This document shows, piece after piece, positions 1-10,206 of a DNA stretch of 17,358 nt. A model generated the notes under the pieces. That model saw nothing but the letters and a program-made list of their open reading frames with translations. It did not search any database and was not told where the DNA came from. Position numbers and translations under genes: made by a program. Source of the stretch: an uncultured Pseudomonas sp. (lineage in GTDB: Bacteria; Pseudomonadota; Gammaproteobacteria; Pseudomonadales; Pseudomonadaceae). Position 1 is the stretch's first letter. Each line of letters starts with the position of its first letter. The DNA lies in assembly GCF_946885885.1 (NCBI RefSeq), contig NZ_CAMPHN010000094.1, positions 1 to 17,358 on the forward strand. Direction: 5' to 3'.

Positions 1-583
1 GCCAGAACCACTGCTCGGTGAAGAAGCGGTCGAGGGCATATTCGGCATTCCAGTTATCGGTGGTCACCACCTCATCCTGGAACTCCCGGTTGTAGCCGGC
101 TTCGGCCTTATGCCGCCATAGGCCATGGCGCGCTTCGGTTTCGAGGTCGATATCGTAATTATCGGTATCGCGCTCGGCCCGTTTGTAATCCAGTGCGGCA
201 TCGATATTGCCGCTCAGGACCAGATCTTCGACCAGCGGCTTGGGCTTGAGGATCTGCTTGATGCTGGTCAGCGCAACGGTTTTCGGCGCATCGCCGTTAA
301 CCAGGGTCACCTGCCCCGCCCCGGCTGCCTGCAGGGATTTCGCCCGCTCACCGGCCAGGGCGCTTTCCTTGATCATCAGCTCCTGGTCGCTTTCCAGGGT
401 GGCGATCTGATCCCAGTCCAGGGCGATAGCGCCGCCGTACTCGGTGCTCAGCACCAGTTTCTTGCCTTCATAGAATTTGATTTTGCCGCTCAGGCGGTCG
501 CCATTCTTCAACCAAACGGTATCGGCGATAACCGTGCTTGCTGCCAGGGACAGGGCCAGGCCTATCAGAGTTTTGGAAAACAT
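1..583 (-). CDS. DUF481-family secreted protein, 3' end cut by window edge
   Basis: The frame is open from an ATG at 583 down to the window edge, giving 194 residues of an incomplete protein. Residues 1-20 form a typical Sec signal peptide (MFSK, a hydrophobic core, then VIA before D21), so the product should be exported. The mature start DTVWLKNGDRLSGKI and the following YGGAIALDWDQIATLESD segment resemble the N-terminal region of pseudomonad DUF481 (YdiY-like) proteins. The DUF481 part, predicted to be an outer-membrane beta-barrel, begins near residue 115 (LVLSGNIDAALDYKRAERDTD) and continues outside the window. No strong ribosome binding site precedes the ATG. The function is unknown; family membership is recognised from memory of the sequence pattern. 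Plus-strand ORFs over this stretch are shadows. Confidence 0.8.
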   Translation of the reverse strand, partial: MFSKTLIGLALSLAASTVIADTVWLKNGDRLSGKIKFYEGKKLVLSTEYGGAIALDWDQIATLESDQELMIKESALAGERAKSLQAAGAGQVTLVNGDAPKTVALTSIKQILKPKPLVEDLVLSGNIDAALDYKRAERDTDNYDIDLETEARHGLWRHKAEAGYNREFQDEVVTTDNWNAEYALDRFFTEQWFW

Positions 584-622
584 AAGGACTACTTGGATAG
601 CTCGAATACGGGAAAGCCGGGC

Positions 623-650
623 ATTATGCGCAAGCACGACAATAGAACAA
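623..650 (-). promoter_or_regulatory. Candidate sigma70 promoter of the DUF481 gene
   Basis: On the minus strand TTGTTC (650-645) and CATAAT (628-623) are separated by 16 bp. This would place the transcription start near 617, about 34 nt ahead of the ATG at 583. The boxes match the consensus at most positions, but this is by inspection only. Confidence 0.4.
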
Positions 651-793
651 GCACTGACCCGCACAATCGTGCCGAGTTCAGCCACGGACACCTTTAAATT
701 GCACGGAAGGCCAGGCGGCGCGGGCGCTCGCGGGTCGATAACGCCACTCGCCGCCGGTGCGACGGCCGGTACAACAGCAGGATGCCTACCCTC

Positions 794-1186
794 ATGCCCA
801 ACGATCACCCACAACGACGGCGCCACCCCGAGCCCGGGCCTGAACCGACTCCTGCGGCGGCAGACCAGGCCGCGCGCCGCCAAGCGCTCTATATGACCCT
901 GGCGCAAGTACCCGCCGGCAAGGTCGTCAGCTATGGGCAGCTGGCCGAACTGGCCGGCCTTGGCCGCGCCGCACGCTGGGTCGGGAGAACCTTGAGCCAG
1001 CTCCCCGAAGGCACCACCCTGCCCTGGCATCGGGTGATCGCCGCCGCCGGCCGCCTCAGCCTCCCCGCGGGCAGCGCTTCCGGCGCCGAGCAACGCGCCC
1101 GGCTACGCGAAGAAGGCGTAGCGATCAACAACGATCGGGTGGATATCCGACGGCATGTCTGGCGTCCGATGGAGCACAGCGGTTAG
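794..1186 (+). CDS. Alkyltransferase-like protein (ATL), MGMT homologue without the active cysteine
   Basis: This small protein resembles the C-terminal DNA-binding domain of O6-alkylguanine-DNA alkyltransferase. It has VPAGKVVSYGQLAELAG, then the helix-turn-helix region GRAARWVGRTL, then LPWHRVI where true alkyltransferases have PCHRV. Trp replaces the acceptor Cys (W78 counted from this start). This is the signature of ATL proteins, which are known to bind O6-alkylguanine and channel it to nucleotide excision repair rather than dealkylate it. Counting from the ATG at 794 gives 130 aa, with about 25 extra Pro/Glu/Arg-rich residues before the conserved domain. An ATG at 782 is also in frame, but the AGCAGG at 776-781 abuts it, so 794 is preferred; an even later start is possible. 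AmpG follows 43 nt downstream on the same strand. Confidence 0.85.
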   Translation: MPNDHPQRRRHPEPGPEPTPAAADQAARRQALYMTLAQVPAGKVVSYGQLAELAGLGRAARWVGRTLSQLPEGTTLPWHRVIAAAGRLSLPAGSASGAEQRARLREEGVAINNDRVDIRRHVWRPMEHSG

Positions 1187-1229
1187 AGTGCGCCCTTTAT
1201 CAGGTCATCCTCAGGCAGAAACCCGCTCA

Positions 1230-2807
1230 ATGCCCCGTAAAAGCTGGCGCGACGCCATCGCCGCCTACTCAAGCCCCGCGACCCTGGTGCTGCTGCTGCT
1301 CGGTTTCGCCGCCGGCCTGCCTTATATGCTGGTGTTCTCAACGCTGTCGGTATGGCTGCGCGAAGCGGGTGTCGCCCGCGAAACCATCGGCTTTGCCAGC
1401 CTGATCGGCCTGGCCTATGCCTTCAAATGGGTCTGGTCGCCGCTGCTCGACCAATGGCGCCTGCCGCTACTGGGCGGTCTGGGCCGCCGGCGCTCCTGGC
1501 TGGTACTCTCCCAGGTGCTGATCGCCGCGGGCCTGGCCGGCATGGCGCTGTGCGATCCGCAAACCCATCTGACCTGGTTGATATCCCTCGCCGTATTGGT
1601 CGCGTTCGCCTCGGCCACGCAAGACATCGCAGTGGACGCCTACCGCCTGGAAATCGTCGACAACACCCGCCAGGCGGCACTGGCCGCCAGCTATATGGCC
1701 GGCTATCGGGTCGCCGCGTTGCTGGCCACCGCGGGCGCCTTGTATTTCGCCGAAGGTTTCGGCTCCACCGTGCAGCTCTACCAACACAGCGCCTGGGCCG
1801 GCACCTACCTGGTGTTCGCCCTGCTGATGCTGCCGGGCCTGCTCACCAGTTTGTGGATGCGCGAGCCGGCGGTGCCGCTGCAAACCCAGCTGGCCGCCGC
1901 CCGCTATGGTTTCAGCCGGCAGATCGCTTCGGTACTGGTACTGATCGTGCTGCTGGTGTCGGTGCCGGCGATGTTCACCCAGTTCTTCCACACCGATTTC
2001 GCCAGCCTGTTCAGCGGCGAAGCCAGCCTGCTCGACCTGCTGCTGGAAGACCGCGCGTTCCTGCGCGCGCTGCTCTACACCATCCTCACCGCCCTGTGCC
2101 TGTCGCGCATGGGCCGACGCGGCCTGGCGCCGGTGCTGACGCCGGTCAACGACTTCGTCTTGCGCTATCGCTGGCAGGCGCTGCTGCTGCTCGGGCTGAT
2201 CGCCACCTACCGCATGTCCGATACCGTGATGGGCGTGATGGCCAACGTGTTCTACATCGACCAGGGCTTCACCAAGGATCAGATCGCCAGCGTCAGTAAA
2301 CTATTCGGTCTGGTCATGACGCTGCTCGGCGCCGGCATCGGCGGCCTGTTGATCGTGCGTTTCGGCATTCTGCCGATTCTGTTTATCGGCGGCCTCGCCT
2401 CGGCCGCGACCAATCTGCTGTTCATGCTGCTGGTCAGCATGGGCGCCGACCTGCGGATGCTGGTCCTCACCATTTCCGCCGACAATTTCAGCGCCGGGTT
2501 GGCGACGGCGGCCTTCGTCGCCTACCTGTCGAGCCTGACCAACCTGAAGTTCTCGGCCACGCAGTACGCCCTGCTCAGCTCGATCATGTTGCTGCTACCG
2601 CGCTTGATCGGCGGCTATTCGGGGGTGCTGGTGGAAAAGGTCGGCTATGAGCAGTTCTTTATCGTTACCGCCCTGCTGGGGGTGCCGACGCTGATCCTGA
2701 TCGCTCTGCAATGGCGCCGCGAAGGCCCGCAGGCGAACGGCTCGACCCCGGCAGCGCCCGCAGAACAGCCCAACAGCGGGCCGCTGAAAACCGAAGCCAA
2801 CGGCTAG
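1230..2807 (+). CDS. ampG: Muropeptide permease AmpG
   Basis: A major-facilitator inner-membrane permease of 525 aa. AmpG imports GlcNAc-1,6-anhydroMurNAc and its peptides from the periplasm for cell-wall recycling, and in pseudomonads it supplies the signal for AmpC beta-lactamase induction. Recognisable family segments are LLLLGFAAGLPYML (about residues 21-34), WVWSPLLDQW (68-76), RRRSWLVLSQ (86-95) and ASATQDIAVDAYRLEIV (127-143). Many hydrophobic helices follow, including FYIDQGFTKDQIASVSK in the central part. The C-terminal 25 residues are hydrophilic and rich in Pro, Gly and Ala, a likely cytoplasmic tail. The start at 1230 begins with MPRKSWRDAIAAYSSP, as expected for the cytoplasmic N-terminus; an ATG at 1155 would overlap the ATL gene and add an unrelated segment. 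The length lies between E. coli (about 490 aa) and P. aeruginosa (about 590 aa) AmpG. Confidence 0.95.
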   Translation: MPRKSWRDAIAAYSSPATLVLLLLGFAAGLPYMLVFSTLSVWLREAGVARETIGFASLIGLAYAFKWVWSPLLDQWRLPLLGGLGRRRSWLVLSQVLIAAGLAGMALCDPQTHLTWLISLAVLVAFASATQDIAVDAYRLEIVDNTRQAALAASYMAGYRVAALLATAGALYFAEGFGSTVQLYQHSAWAGTYLVFALLMLPGLLTSLWMREPAVPLQTQLAAARYGFSRQIASVLVLIVLLVSVPAMFTQFFHTDFASLFSGEASLLDLLLEDRAFLRALLYTILTALCLSRMGRRGLAPVLTPVNDFVLRYRWQALLLLGLIATYRMSDTVMGVMANVFYIDQGFTKDQIASVSKLFGLVMTLLGAGIGGLLIVRFGILPILFIGGLASAATNLLFMLLVSMGADLRMLVLTISADNFSAGLATAAFVAYLSSLTNLKFSATQYALLSSIMLLLPRLIGGYSGVLVEKVGYEQFFIVTALLGVPTLILIALQWRREGPQANGSTPAAPAEQPNSGPLKTEANG

Positions 2808-2831
2808 GGATAGCGAAAGAGCGATGCGCGA

Positions 2832-2860
2832 GCGGCACACTTGGGTCTAAAGTGCGCCGC
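2832..2860. terminator. Stem-loop between the convergent ampG and mscS genes
   Basis: GCGGC-A-CACTT pairs with AAGTG-C-GCCGC around the loop GGGTCT-A. The single mismatch (A opposite C on the plus strand) becomes a G-U wobble in the minus-strand transcript, giving an 11-pair stem there. Neither side has a clean U-tract, so this is a transcription-end hairpin candidate in a 73-bp convergent gap, not a textbook intrinsic terminator. Confidence 0.45.
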
Positions 2861-2880
2861 GCTAAAAACCCTGATTGCGC

Positions 2881-3723
2881 CTACGGCTTATCAGGGCTAC
2901 CTGCCTGTACCAGATGCACCACGCGCTGCGGGAACGGAATACCGATACCGGCCTCGGTCAGACGCTCCTTGGCCAACTCGATAAAGCTGAAGGTCACCGG
3001 CCAGTAATCCGGCGTCGCCACCCAGACGCGCAACGACAGGTTCACCGCGCTATCGCCCAGCCCGGTCACGAAAACCACGGGTTCCGGCTCCATCAGCACA
3101 CGCGGGTCTTGGGCGATCTTCAACAGCACATCGCGGGCTTGCTTGATATCGCTGGAATAATCGATGCCCAGGTTGATGTCGGCACGGCGTATCGGCTCAC
3201 GCGAATAGTTGGTGATATTGCCGTTGGACAAGCTGCCGTTCGGCACTATCACCACCTTGTTATCGGCGGTTTTCAGGGTGGTATGGAAGATATGGATGCT
3301 GTCGACGCTGCCCGACACGCCCTGCCCTTCGATCCAATCGCCGGCACGGAACGGACGGAACAGCATGATCAGCACGCCGCCGGCGAAATTCGCCAGGCTG
3401 CCTTGCAGCGCCAGGCCAATGGCCAGACCGGCCGCACCGATCACCGCGATGAACGAGGTGGTTTCCACACCGATCATCGAGGCCACGCTGACCAGCAGCA
3501 GCACCTTGAGCACGATACCCGCCAAACTGCCGATAAAGCTGTGCAGGGCGCGATCGACGTTGCGCCGCTCCATCAAGCCGCCCACCTTACGGGTCAAGGT
3601 ATTGATCAGCCACCAACCGATCAGCAAGGTGAGAATGGCCAATATCAATTGGCCGCTGTATTGCAACACCACCGGTAGCCAGGCCTCGGACAGTGTCACC
3701 AGTTGCTCTACATTCATTTCCAT
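2881..3723 (-). CDS. mscS: MscS-family small-conductance mechanosensitive channel
   Basis: A 280-aa protein very close in length and layout to E. coli MscS (286 aa). Three predicted membrane helices lie near residues 18-40, 62-83 and 91-122. The third carries the glycine/alanine-rich pore segment GAAGLAIGLALQGSLANFAGG, followed by the diagnostic LFRPFRAGDWIE. The beta-domain follows with TTLKTADNKVVIVPNG and NYSREPIRR, then a C-terminal alpha/beta domain ending GIGIPFPQRVVHLV. Such channels form inner-membrane heptamers that open under membrane tension and release solutes during osmotic downshock. The ATG at 3723 has AGGGA about 8 nt upstream; a second ATG two codons later lacks a usable site. 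yajQ lies 205 nt upstream on the same strand, but a terminator-like hairpin with a U8 tract sits between them. Which paralogue of the family this is cannot be told here. Confidence 0.95.
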   Translation of the reverse strand: MEMNVEQLVTLSEAWLPVVLQYSGQLILAILTLLIGWWLINTLTRKVGGLMERRNVDRALHSFIGSLAGIVLKVLLLVSVASMIGVETTSFIAVIGAAGLAIGLALQGSLANFAGGVLIMLFRPFRAGDWIEGQGVSGSVDSIHIFHTTLKTADNKVVIVPNGSLSNGNITNYSREPIRRADINLGIDYSSDIKQARDVLLKIAQDPRVLMEPEPVVFVTGLGDSAVNLSLRVWVATPDYWPVTFSFIELAKERLTEAGIGIPFPQRVVHLVQAGSPDKP

Positions 3724-3744
3724 TGGGGCGTCCCTTTTTTACGC

Positions 3745-3776
3745 AAAAAAAACAGCCGCGCGCCTATCGCGCACGG
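3745..3776 (-). terminator. Candidate intrinsic terminator upstream of mscS, ending yajQ transcripts
   Basis: In the minus-strand direction, GCGCG (3772-3768) pairs with CGCGC (3762-3758) around a 5-nt loop. Flanking CC and GG can extend the stem across a 2-nt bulge. After CT-G comes an uninterrupted run of eight T (3752-3745). This is the only clear hairpin plus T-tract between yajQ and mscS. It ends only 21 nt before the mscS ATG, so an mscS promoter would have to lie very close to the gene, or mscS expression depends on read-through. Confidence 0.55.
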
Positions 3777-3805
3777 TTTCAAGCTTGATCTGATCGATGT
3801 GGATT

Positions 3806-3887
3806 GGGATTCAGCATCCCGCAAGGCTCGCGCCCAAGCGGGCGCTCACCCGAGGAACCCGTGCCGGCGATGCAAGCCGGTAACGGG
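3806..3887. repeat. Three consecutive stem-loops in the yajQ-mscS gap
   Basis: Three perfect or nearly perfect inverted repeats follow each other. GGGAT/ATCCC is at 3806-3820 with a 5-nt loop. GCGCCC/GGGCGC is at 3830-3845 with the loop AAGC. At 3858-3887, CCCGT plus CCGGC pair with GCCGG plus ACGGG. None has a T-tract on either strand. They may act in RNA stability, in Rho-dependent termination, or as an intergenic repeat family; no ORF of interest lies here. Confidence 0.5.
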
Positions 3888-3928
3888 CTTCATGACGAAT
3901 CGATCTAGCCAGTTAGGCCAGATAGACC

Positions 3929-4408
3929 TTAATCGCGGAAGTTGTTGAACTGCAATGGCATGCCGAATTCCTTGGCACGCAACGCGGCGATGGCTTCTTG
4001 CAGGTCATCGCGCTTTTTGCCGGTGATACGCACCTGCTCGCCCTGGATCGCGGCCTGCACCTTGAGCTTGCTGTCCTTGATATGGGCGACGATCTTCTTC
4101 GCCAAATCCTTCTCGATGCCTTCGCGCAGGATCACCTCCTGCTTGACGCTCTTACCCGACGGGTAGGCGTCCTTGAACTCCAGGCACTGCACATCGATCT
4201 TTCGCTTGACCAGAGCAAGCTTGAGAATCTCGATCATTTGCTCGAGCTGAAATTCGGCGTCGGCCGTCAAGTTGACAGTCAGCTCTTTCAGTTCAAAGCT
4301 ACCTTTACCGCGCAGATCGTAGCGACGCTCCAATTCCTTGATCGCGTTGTCGATTGCGTTGGTGACTTCGTGCTTGTCCAGCTCGGACACCACGTCGAAC
4401 GAGGGCAT
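3929..4408 (-). CDS. yajQ: YajQ family nucleotide-binding protein
   Basis: This 159-aa protein starts [20 protein letters not shown] and ends [14 protein letters not shown]. Both are hallmark termini of the YajQ (UPF0234) family, and the length equals the usual one. The body contains the family pattern [37 protein letters not shown] and [17 protein letters not shown]. YajQ proteins are small cytosolic two-domain ferredoxin-fold proteins. Homologues in Xanthomonas and Pseudomonas have been reported to bind cyclic di-GMP and influence transcription and virulence; that role is known of the family, not shown here. The start at 4408 is set by GGAGG six nt upstream (4419-4415); a longer frame from 4423 has no such site. 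The gene is divergent from a response-regulator operon. Confidence 0.97.
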   Translation of the reverse strand: MPSFDVVSELDKHEVTNAIDNAIKELERRYDLRGKGSFELKELTVNLTADAEFQLEQMIEILKLALVKRKIDVQCLEFKDAYPSGKSVKQEVILREGIEKDLAKKIVAHIKDSKLKVQAAIQGEQVRITGKKRDDLQEAIAALRAKEFGMPLQFNNFRD

Positions 4409-4463
4409 GGGTTTCCTCCACAATAGATGGCGCGCCGCGGTTCACGAACGGGACACGCCAGGC

Positions 4464-4493
4464 TTGACGGTTAAAAAACCCGGCCATTATATA
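4464..4493 (+). promoter_or_regulatory. Candidate sigma70 promoter of the response regulator operon
   Basis: TTGACG (4464-4469, five of six consensus bases) is followed after 18 bp by TATATA (4488-4493). This predicts a start near 4500 and a leader of about 60 nt before the ATG at 4560. The -10 overlaps the -10 proposed for yajQ on the opposite strand. Confidence 0.5.
4486..4491 (-). promoter_or_regulatory. yajQ: Candidate -10 element of the yajQ promoter
   Basis: The minus strand reads TATAAT at 4491-4486 within TATATAAT, a perfect -10. The start would be near 4479, with a leader of about 70 nt. No good -35 hexamer is seen at 16-18 bp, so the promoter may need an activator or may be driven mainly by its -10. 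Confidence 0.4.
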
Positions 4494-4511
4494 TCCACAG
4501 ATACAAACACT

Positions 4512-4530
4512 GCCCGGCCATGTACCGGGC
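4512..4530 (+). other. Leader hairpin ahead of the response regulator gene
   Basis: GCCCGG (4512-4517) and CCGGGC (4525-4530) form a perfect six-pair GC stem with a 7-nt loop, inside the predicted leader 30 nt before the ATG. There is no T-tract, so it is not a terminator. It could influence mRNA stability or translation, but this is speculative. Confidence 0.4.
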
Positions 4531-4559
4531 CCATGCGATTTCCCTTAGCGAGCCTGCTC

Positions 4560-6433
<1,874 letters not shown>

Positions 6434-6459
6434 GCCGGCGTTACCCTGCTCACACATTT

Positions 6460-8496
<2,037 letters not shown>

Positions 8497-8498
8497 GC

Positions 8499-9080
8499 AT
8501 GGGATACCGACTCTCGAAAATTTACACGCGCACCGGCGATGCCGGCGAAACCGGTTTGGCCGACGGCCGCCGGGTGGCCAAGGATCACCCGCGGGTGGAT
8601 GCCATGGGCGAACTGGACACCTTGAACAGCCAGCTCGGCCTGCTGCTGGCCGAACTCGCCGAGCAGCGCACGGCATGTCCCGAGCTGGATGACATCATCG
8701 CGGTGCTAGCGCCCTGCCAGCACCGCTTGTTCGACCTCGGCGGCGAGCTGGCGATGCCCGAGTATCAGGCGCTGCGGGCGGACGAAATCGAGCGCCTGGA
8801 GGCGGCCATCGACCGCTGGAACGAGGACGTCGGGCCGCTGGAGAATTTCATTCTGCCCGGCGGCTCACGCCTGGTCGCCCAGGCTCATATCTGCCGCAGC
8901 CTGGCCCGCGGCGCGGAACGGCGCTGCCAACAGCTCAACGCCGCAGAGCCGATCCGCGGCGTCGGCCTGGCCTACGTCAACCGCCTGTCCGACCTGCTGT
9001 TCGTCGCCGCCCGGCTGATCGCCAAACACCAGGGCATCGACGAAGTGCTTTGGCAGGCGGCGTCGAAACCGCAAACCTAA
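8499..9080 (+). CDS. PduO-type ATP:cob(I)alamin adenosyltransferase
   Basis: A 193-aa protein that transfers the adenosyl group of ATP to cob(I)alamin to make adenosylcobalamin. Family motifs occur in the right order: the ATP-binding N-terminus KIYTRTGDAGETGLADGRRV (residues 7-26), K28, the GELDTLNS segment (37-44, usually GxxDELNS), FILPGGS (117-123), the arginine-rich CRSLARGAERR (132-142) and YVNRLSDLLFVAARL (159-173). The length is normal for the family. The ATG begins 2 nt after the kinase stop codon, so it is the last gene of the regulator-panE-kinase operon and probably translationally coupled. No cobalamin riboswitch or other B12 gene is visible nearby. Two hairpin repeats follow the stop and may end the transcript. 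Confidence 0.93.
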   Translation: MGYRLSKIYTRTGDAGETGLADGRRVAKDHPRVDAMGELDTLNSQLGLLLAELAEQRTACPELDDIIAVLAPCQHRLFDLGGELAMPEYQALRADEIERLEAAIDRWNEDVGPLENFILPGGSRLVAQAHICRSLARGAERRCQQLNAAEPIRGVGLAYVNRLSDLLFVAARLIAKHQGIDEVLWQAASKPQT

Positions 9081-9109
9081 CCCAATAAACCTCGGCCGCG
9101 ACGCAACGG

Positions 9110-9161
9110 CGTGGGAGGCGCGCTTTCAACCGCTGTTATCGCGGCTAAAGCCCCTCCCACG
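9110..9161. repeat. Hairpin intergenic repeat (REP-like), GTGGGAGG...CCTCCCAC type
   Basis: C-GTGGGAGG at 9110-9118 pairs with CCTCCCAC-G at 9154-9161. The interior (9119-9153) has further imperfect pairing, with GCGCGCTTT against AAAGC, and CCGCTGTTATCGCGG as an inner hairpin. Long GTGGGAG-flanked hairpins are a common intergenic repeat style in Pseudomonas. It lies just after the adenosyltransferase gene in a convergent gap, where it may protect or end both transcripts. Confidence 0.7.
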
Positions 9162-9172
9162 GTAGCCCGTAG

Positions 9173-9235
9173 GTCGGGTTAGCGGCGACCCACATGATGG
9201 CAGCAACACCATAGATGAACGCCGCGTAACCCGAC
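9173..9235. repeat. Second hairpin repeat, GTCGGGTTA-GCGGCG type
   Basis: GTCGGGTTAGCGGCG (9173-9187) is the reverse complement of CGCCGCGTAACCCGAC (9220-9235) apart from one inserted G. This gives a 15-pair stem with a 32-nt loop (9188-9219). The sequence differs from the neighbouring repeat, so two repeat families are stacked 11 bp apart. Elements of this type, beginning near GTAGGTCGGGTTAGC, look like a dispersed genomic family of some pseudomonads. Confidence 0.7.
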
Positions 9236-9253
9236 AAGGCGCCGCGCGCTAGC

Positions 9254-10150
9254 TCAGAGCAGACTCAGACGGCTCTCGAAACAGCGCTGTTCGCCACTCA
9301 GCGGATCGATAAAGCCCAGCCCCTGGGCCAGCAGCTTGAGCGGCTTGCTGTAATCGTCCGGCGCACCGGGGCCTTCGCTGACCTCGGGGTAGAAGGGATC
9401 GTTGACTATCGCCGCGCCCAGGGCGGCCATATGCACGCGCAGCTGATGCTTCTTACCGGTCACCGGGTACAGCCCGTAGAGCCAGTGCTCGCCCAACCGC
9501 CGAGCGACCTCGATACGGGTTTCGGTATTGGCCGCCCCTTCCGCCACTTCGCGCATGCGGAAAAACGGCTCGCCGGCCTCCAGGCGGGTCGCCCGCAATT
9601 GGGGAAAGACTTCGTCCGGTAAGGCCGGCGCCAATGCCTCGTAGCGCTTGTGCATTTGCCGCTCGCGGAACAATGCCTGATACCGGCCGCGGCTCTGCGG
9701 GTTGGTGGAAAACAGCACCAAGCCCGCGGTATGCCGGTCGATACGGTGCAGCGGCACCAGGTCGGCATTCCCCAGGCGTTTGGCCAACCGCGCTTGCAGG
9801 GTTTGCTCGACGTATTCACCGGCCGGCATCACCGGCAAAAAATGCGGCTTATCGGCCACTAGCAGGTGTTCGTCGAGATGCAGAATGCTCTCGGTAAAGG
9901 GGATCGGCGTCTCCGCCACGACCTCACGGAAATAGTGCACCTTGAGCCCGACCCGGTAAGGCGCGTGCGCATCCAGCGGCTGCCCCAGGGCATCCAGCAC
10001 CCGCCCCCGTGCCATGCGCTCGAGCCACAGCTCGCGGCCGATCGCCGGGAAATGCGCGCACAGACAATCGAGCACCGTCGACCAATCGCCCTGGGGCAAA
10101 TGCAGGGTGCTGGGGCGCATATTGGACGGCGAACGGGCTTGCACGGACAT
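9254..10150 (-). CDS. RluA-family pseudouridine synthase
   Basis: A 298-aa protein of the RluA superfamily, which isomerises uridine to pseudouridine in rRNA or tRNA. The catalytic motif is LVPLHRIDRHTAGLVLFS with the nucleophile D138. The preceding ILHLDEHLLVADKPHFLPVMP is the usual entry strand (DxxLLVxDKP). The later TGKKHQLRVHMAALGAAIVNDPFYP is the conserved RluA C-terminal motif (GRxHQIRxHxxxxGxPIxGD). The first 80 residues are S4-like but weakly conserved. The RNA target cannot be assigned from the sequence. The ATG at 10150 is preferred; one ten codons in is possible, and no strong ribosome binding site distinguishes them. It lies 56 nt after the nudix fusion gene on the same strand and converges on the adenosyltransferase gene across the repeats. 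Confidence 0.92.
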   Translation of the reverse strand: MSVQARSPSNMRPSTLHLPQGDWSTVLDCLCAHFPAIGRELWLERMARGRVLDALGQPLDAHAPYRVGLKVHYFREVVAETPIPFTESILHLDEHLLVADKPHFLPVMPAGEYVEQTLQARLAKRLGNADLVPLHRIDRHTAGLVLFSTNPQSRGRYQALFRERQMHKRYEALAPALPDEVFPQLRATRLEAGEPFFRMREVAEGAANTETRIEVARRLGEHWLYGLYPVTGKKHQLRVHMAALGAAIVNDPFYPEVSEGPGAPDDYSKPLKLLAQGLGFIDPLSGEQRCFESRLSLL

Positions 10151-10206
10151 CGGCGGACTCGCTAGAAGAGGTTATGCCCGAAGAGCATGCTGGAAACGAA
10201 CGTGCT

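Noticed and set aside
125..697. 190-codon plus-strand ORF at the left edge
   Set aside because: It is the shadow of the minus-strand DUF481 gene, which has a signal peptide and family motifs and runs off the window edge.
8499..9080. Cobalamin riboswitch near the adenosyltransferase gene
   Set aside because: The gene begins 2 nt after the kinase stop, leaving no room for one, and no B12-box-like structure is seen in the leader at 4494-4559.
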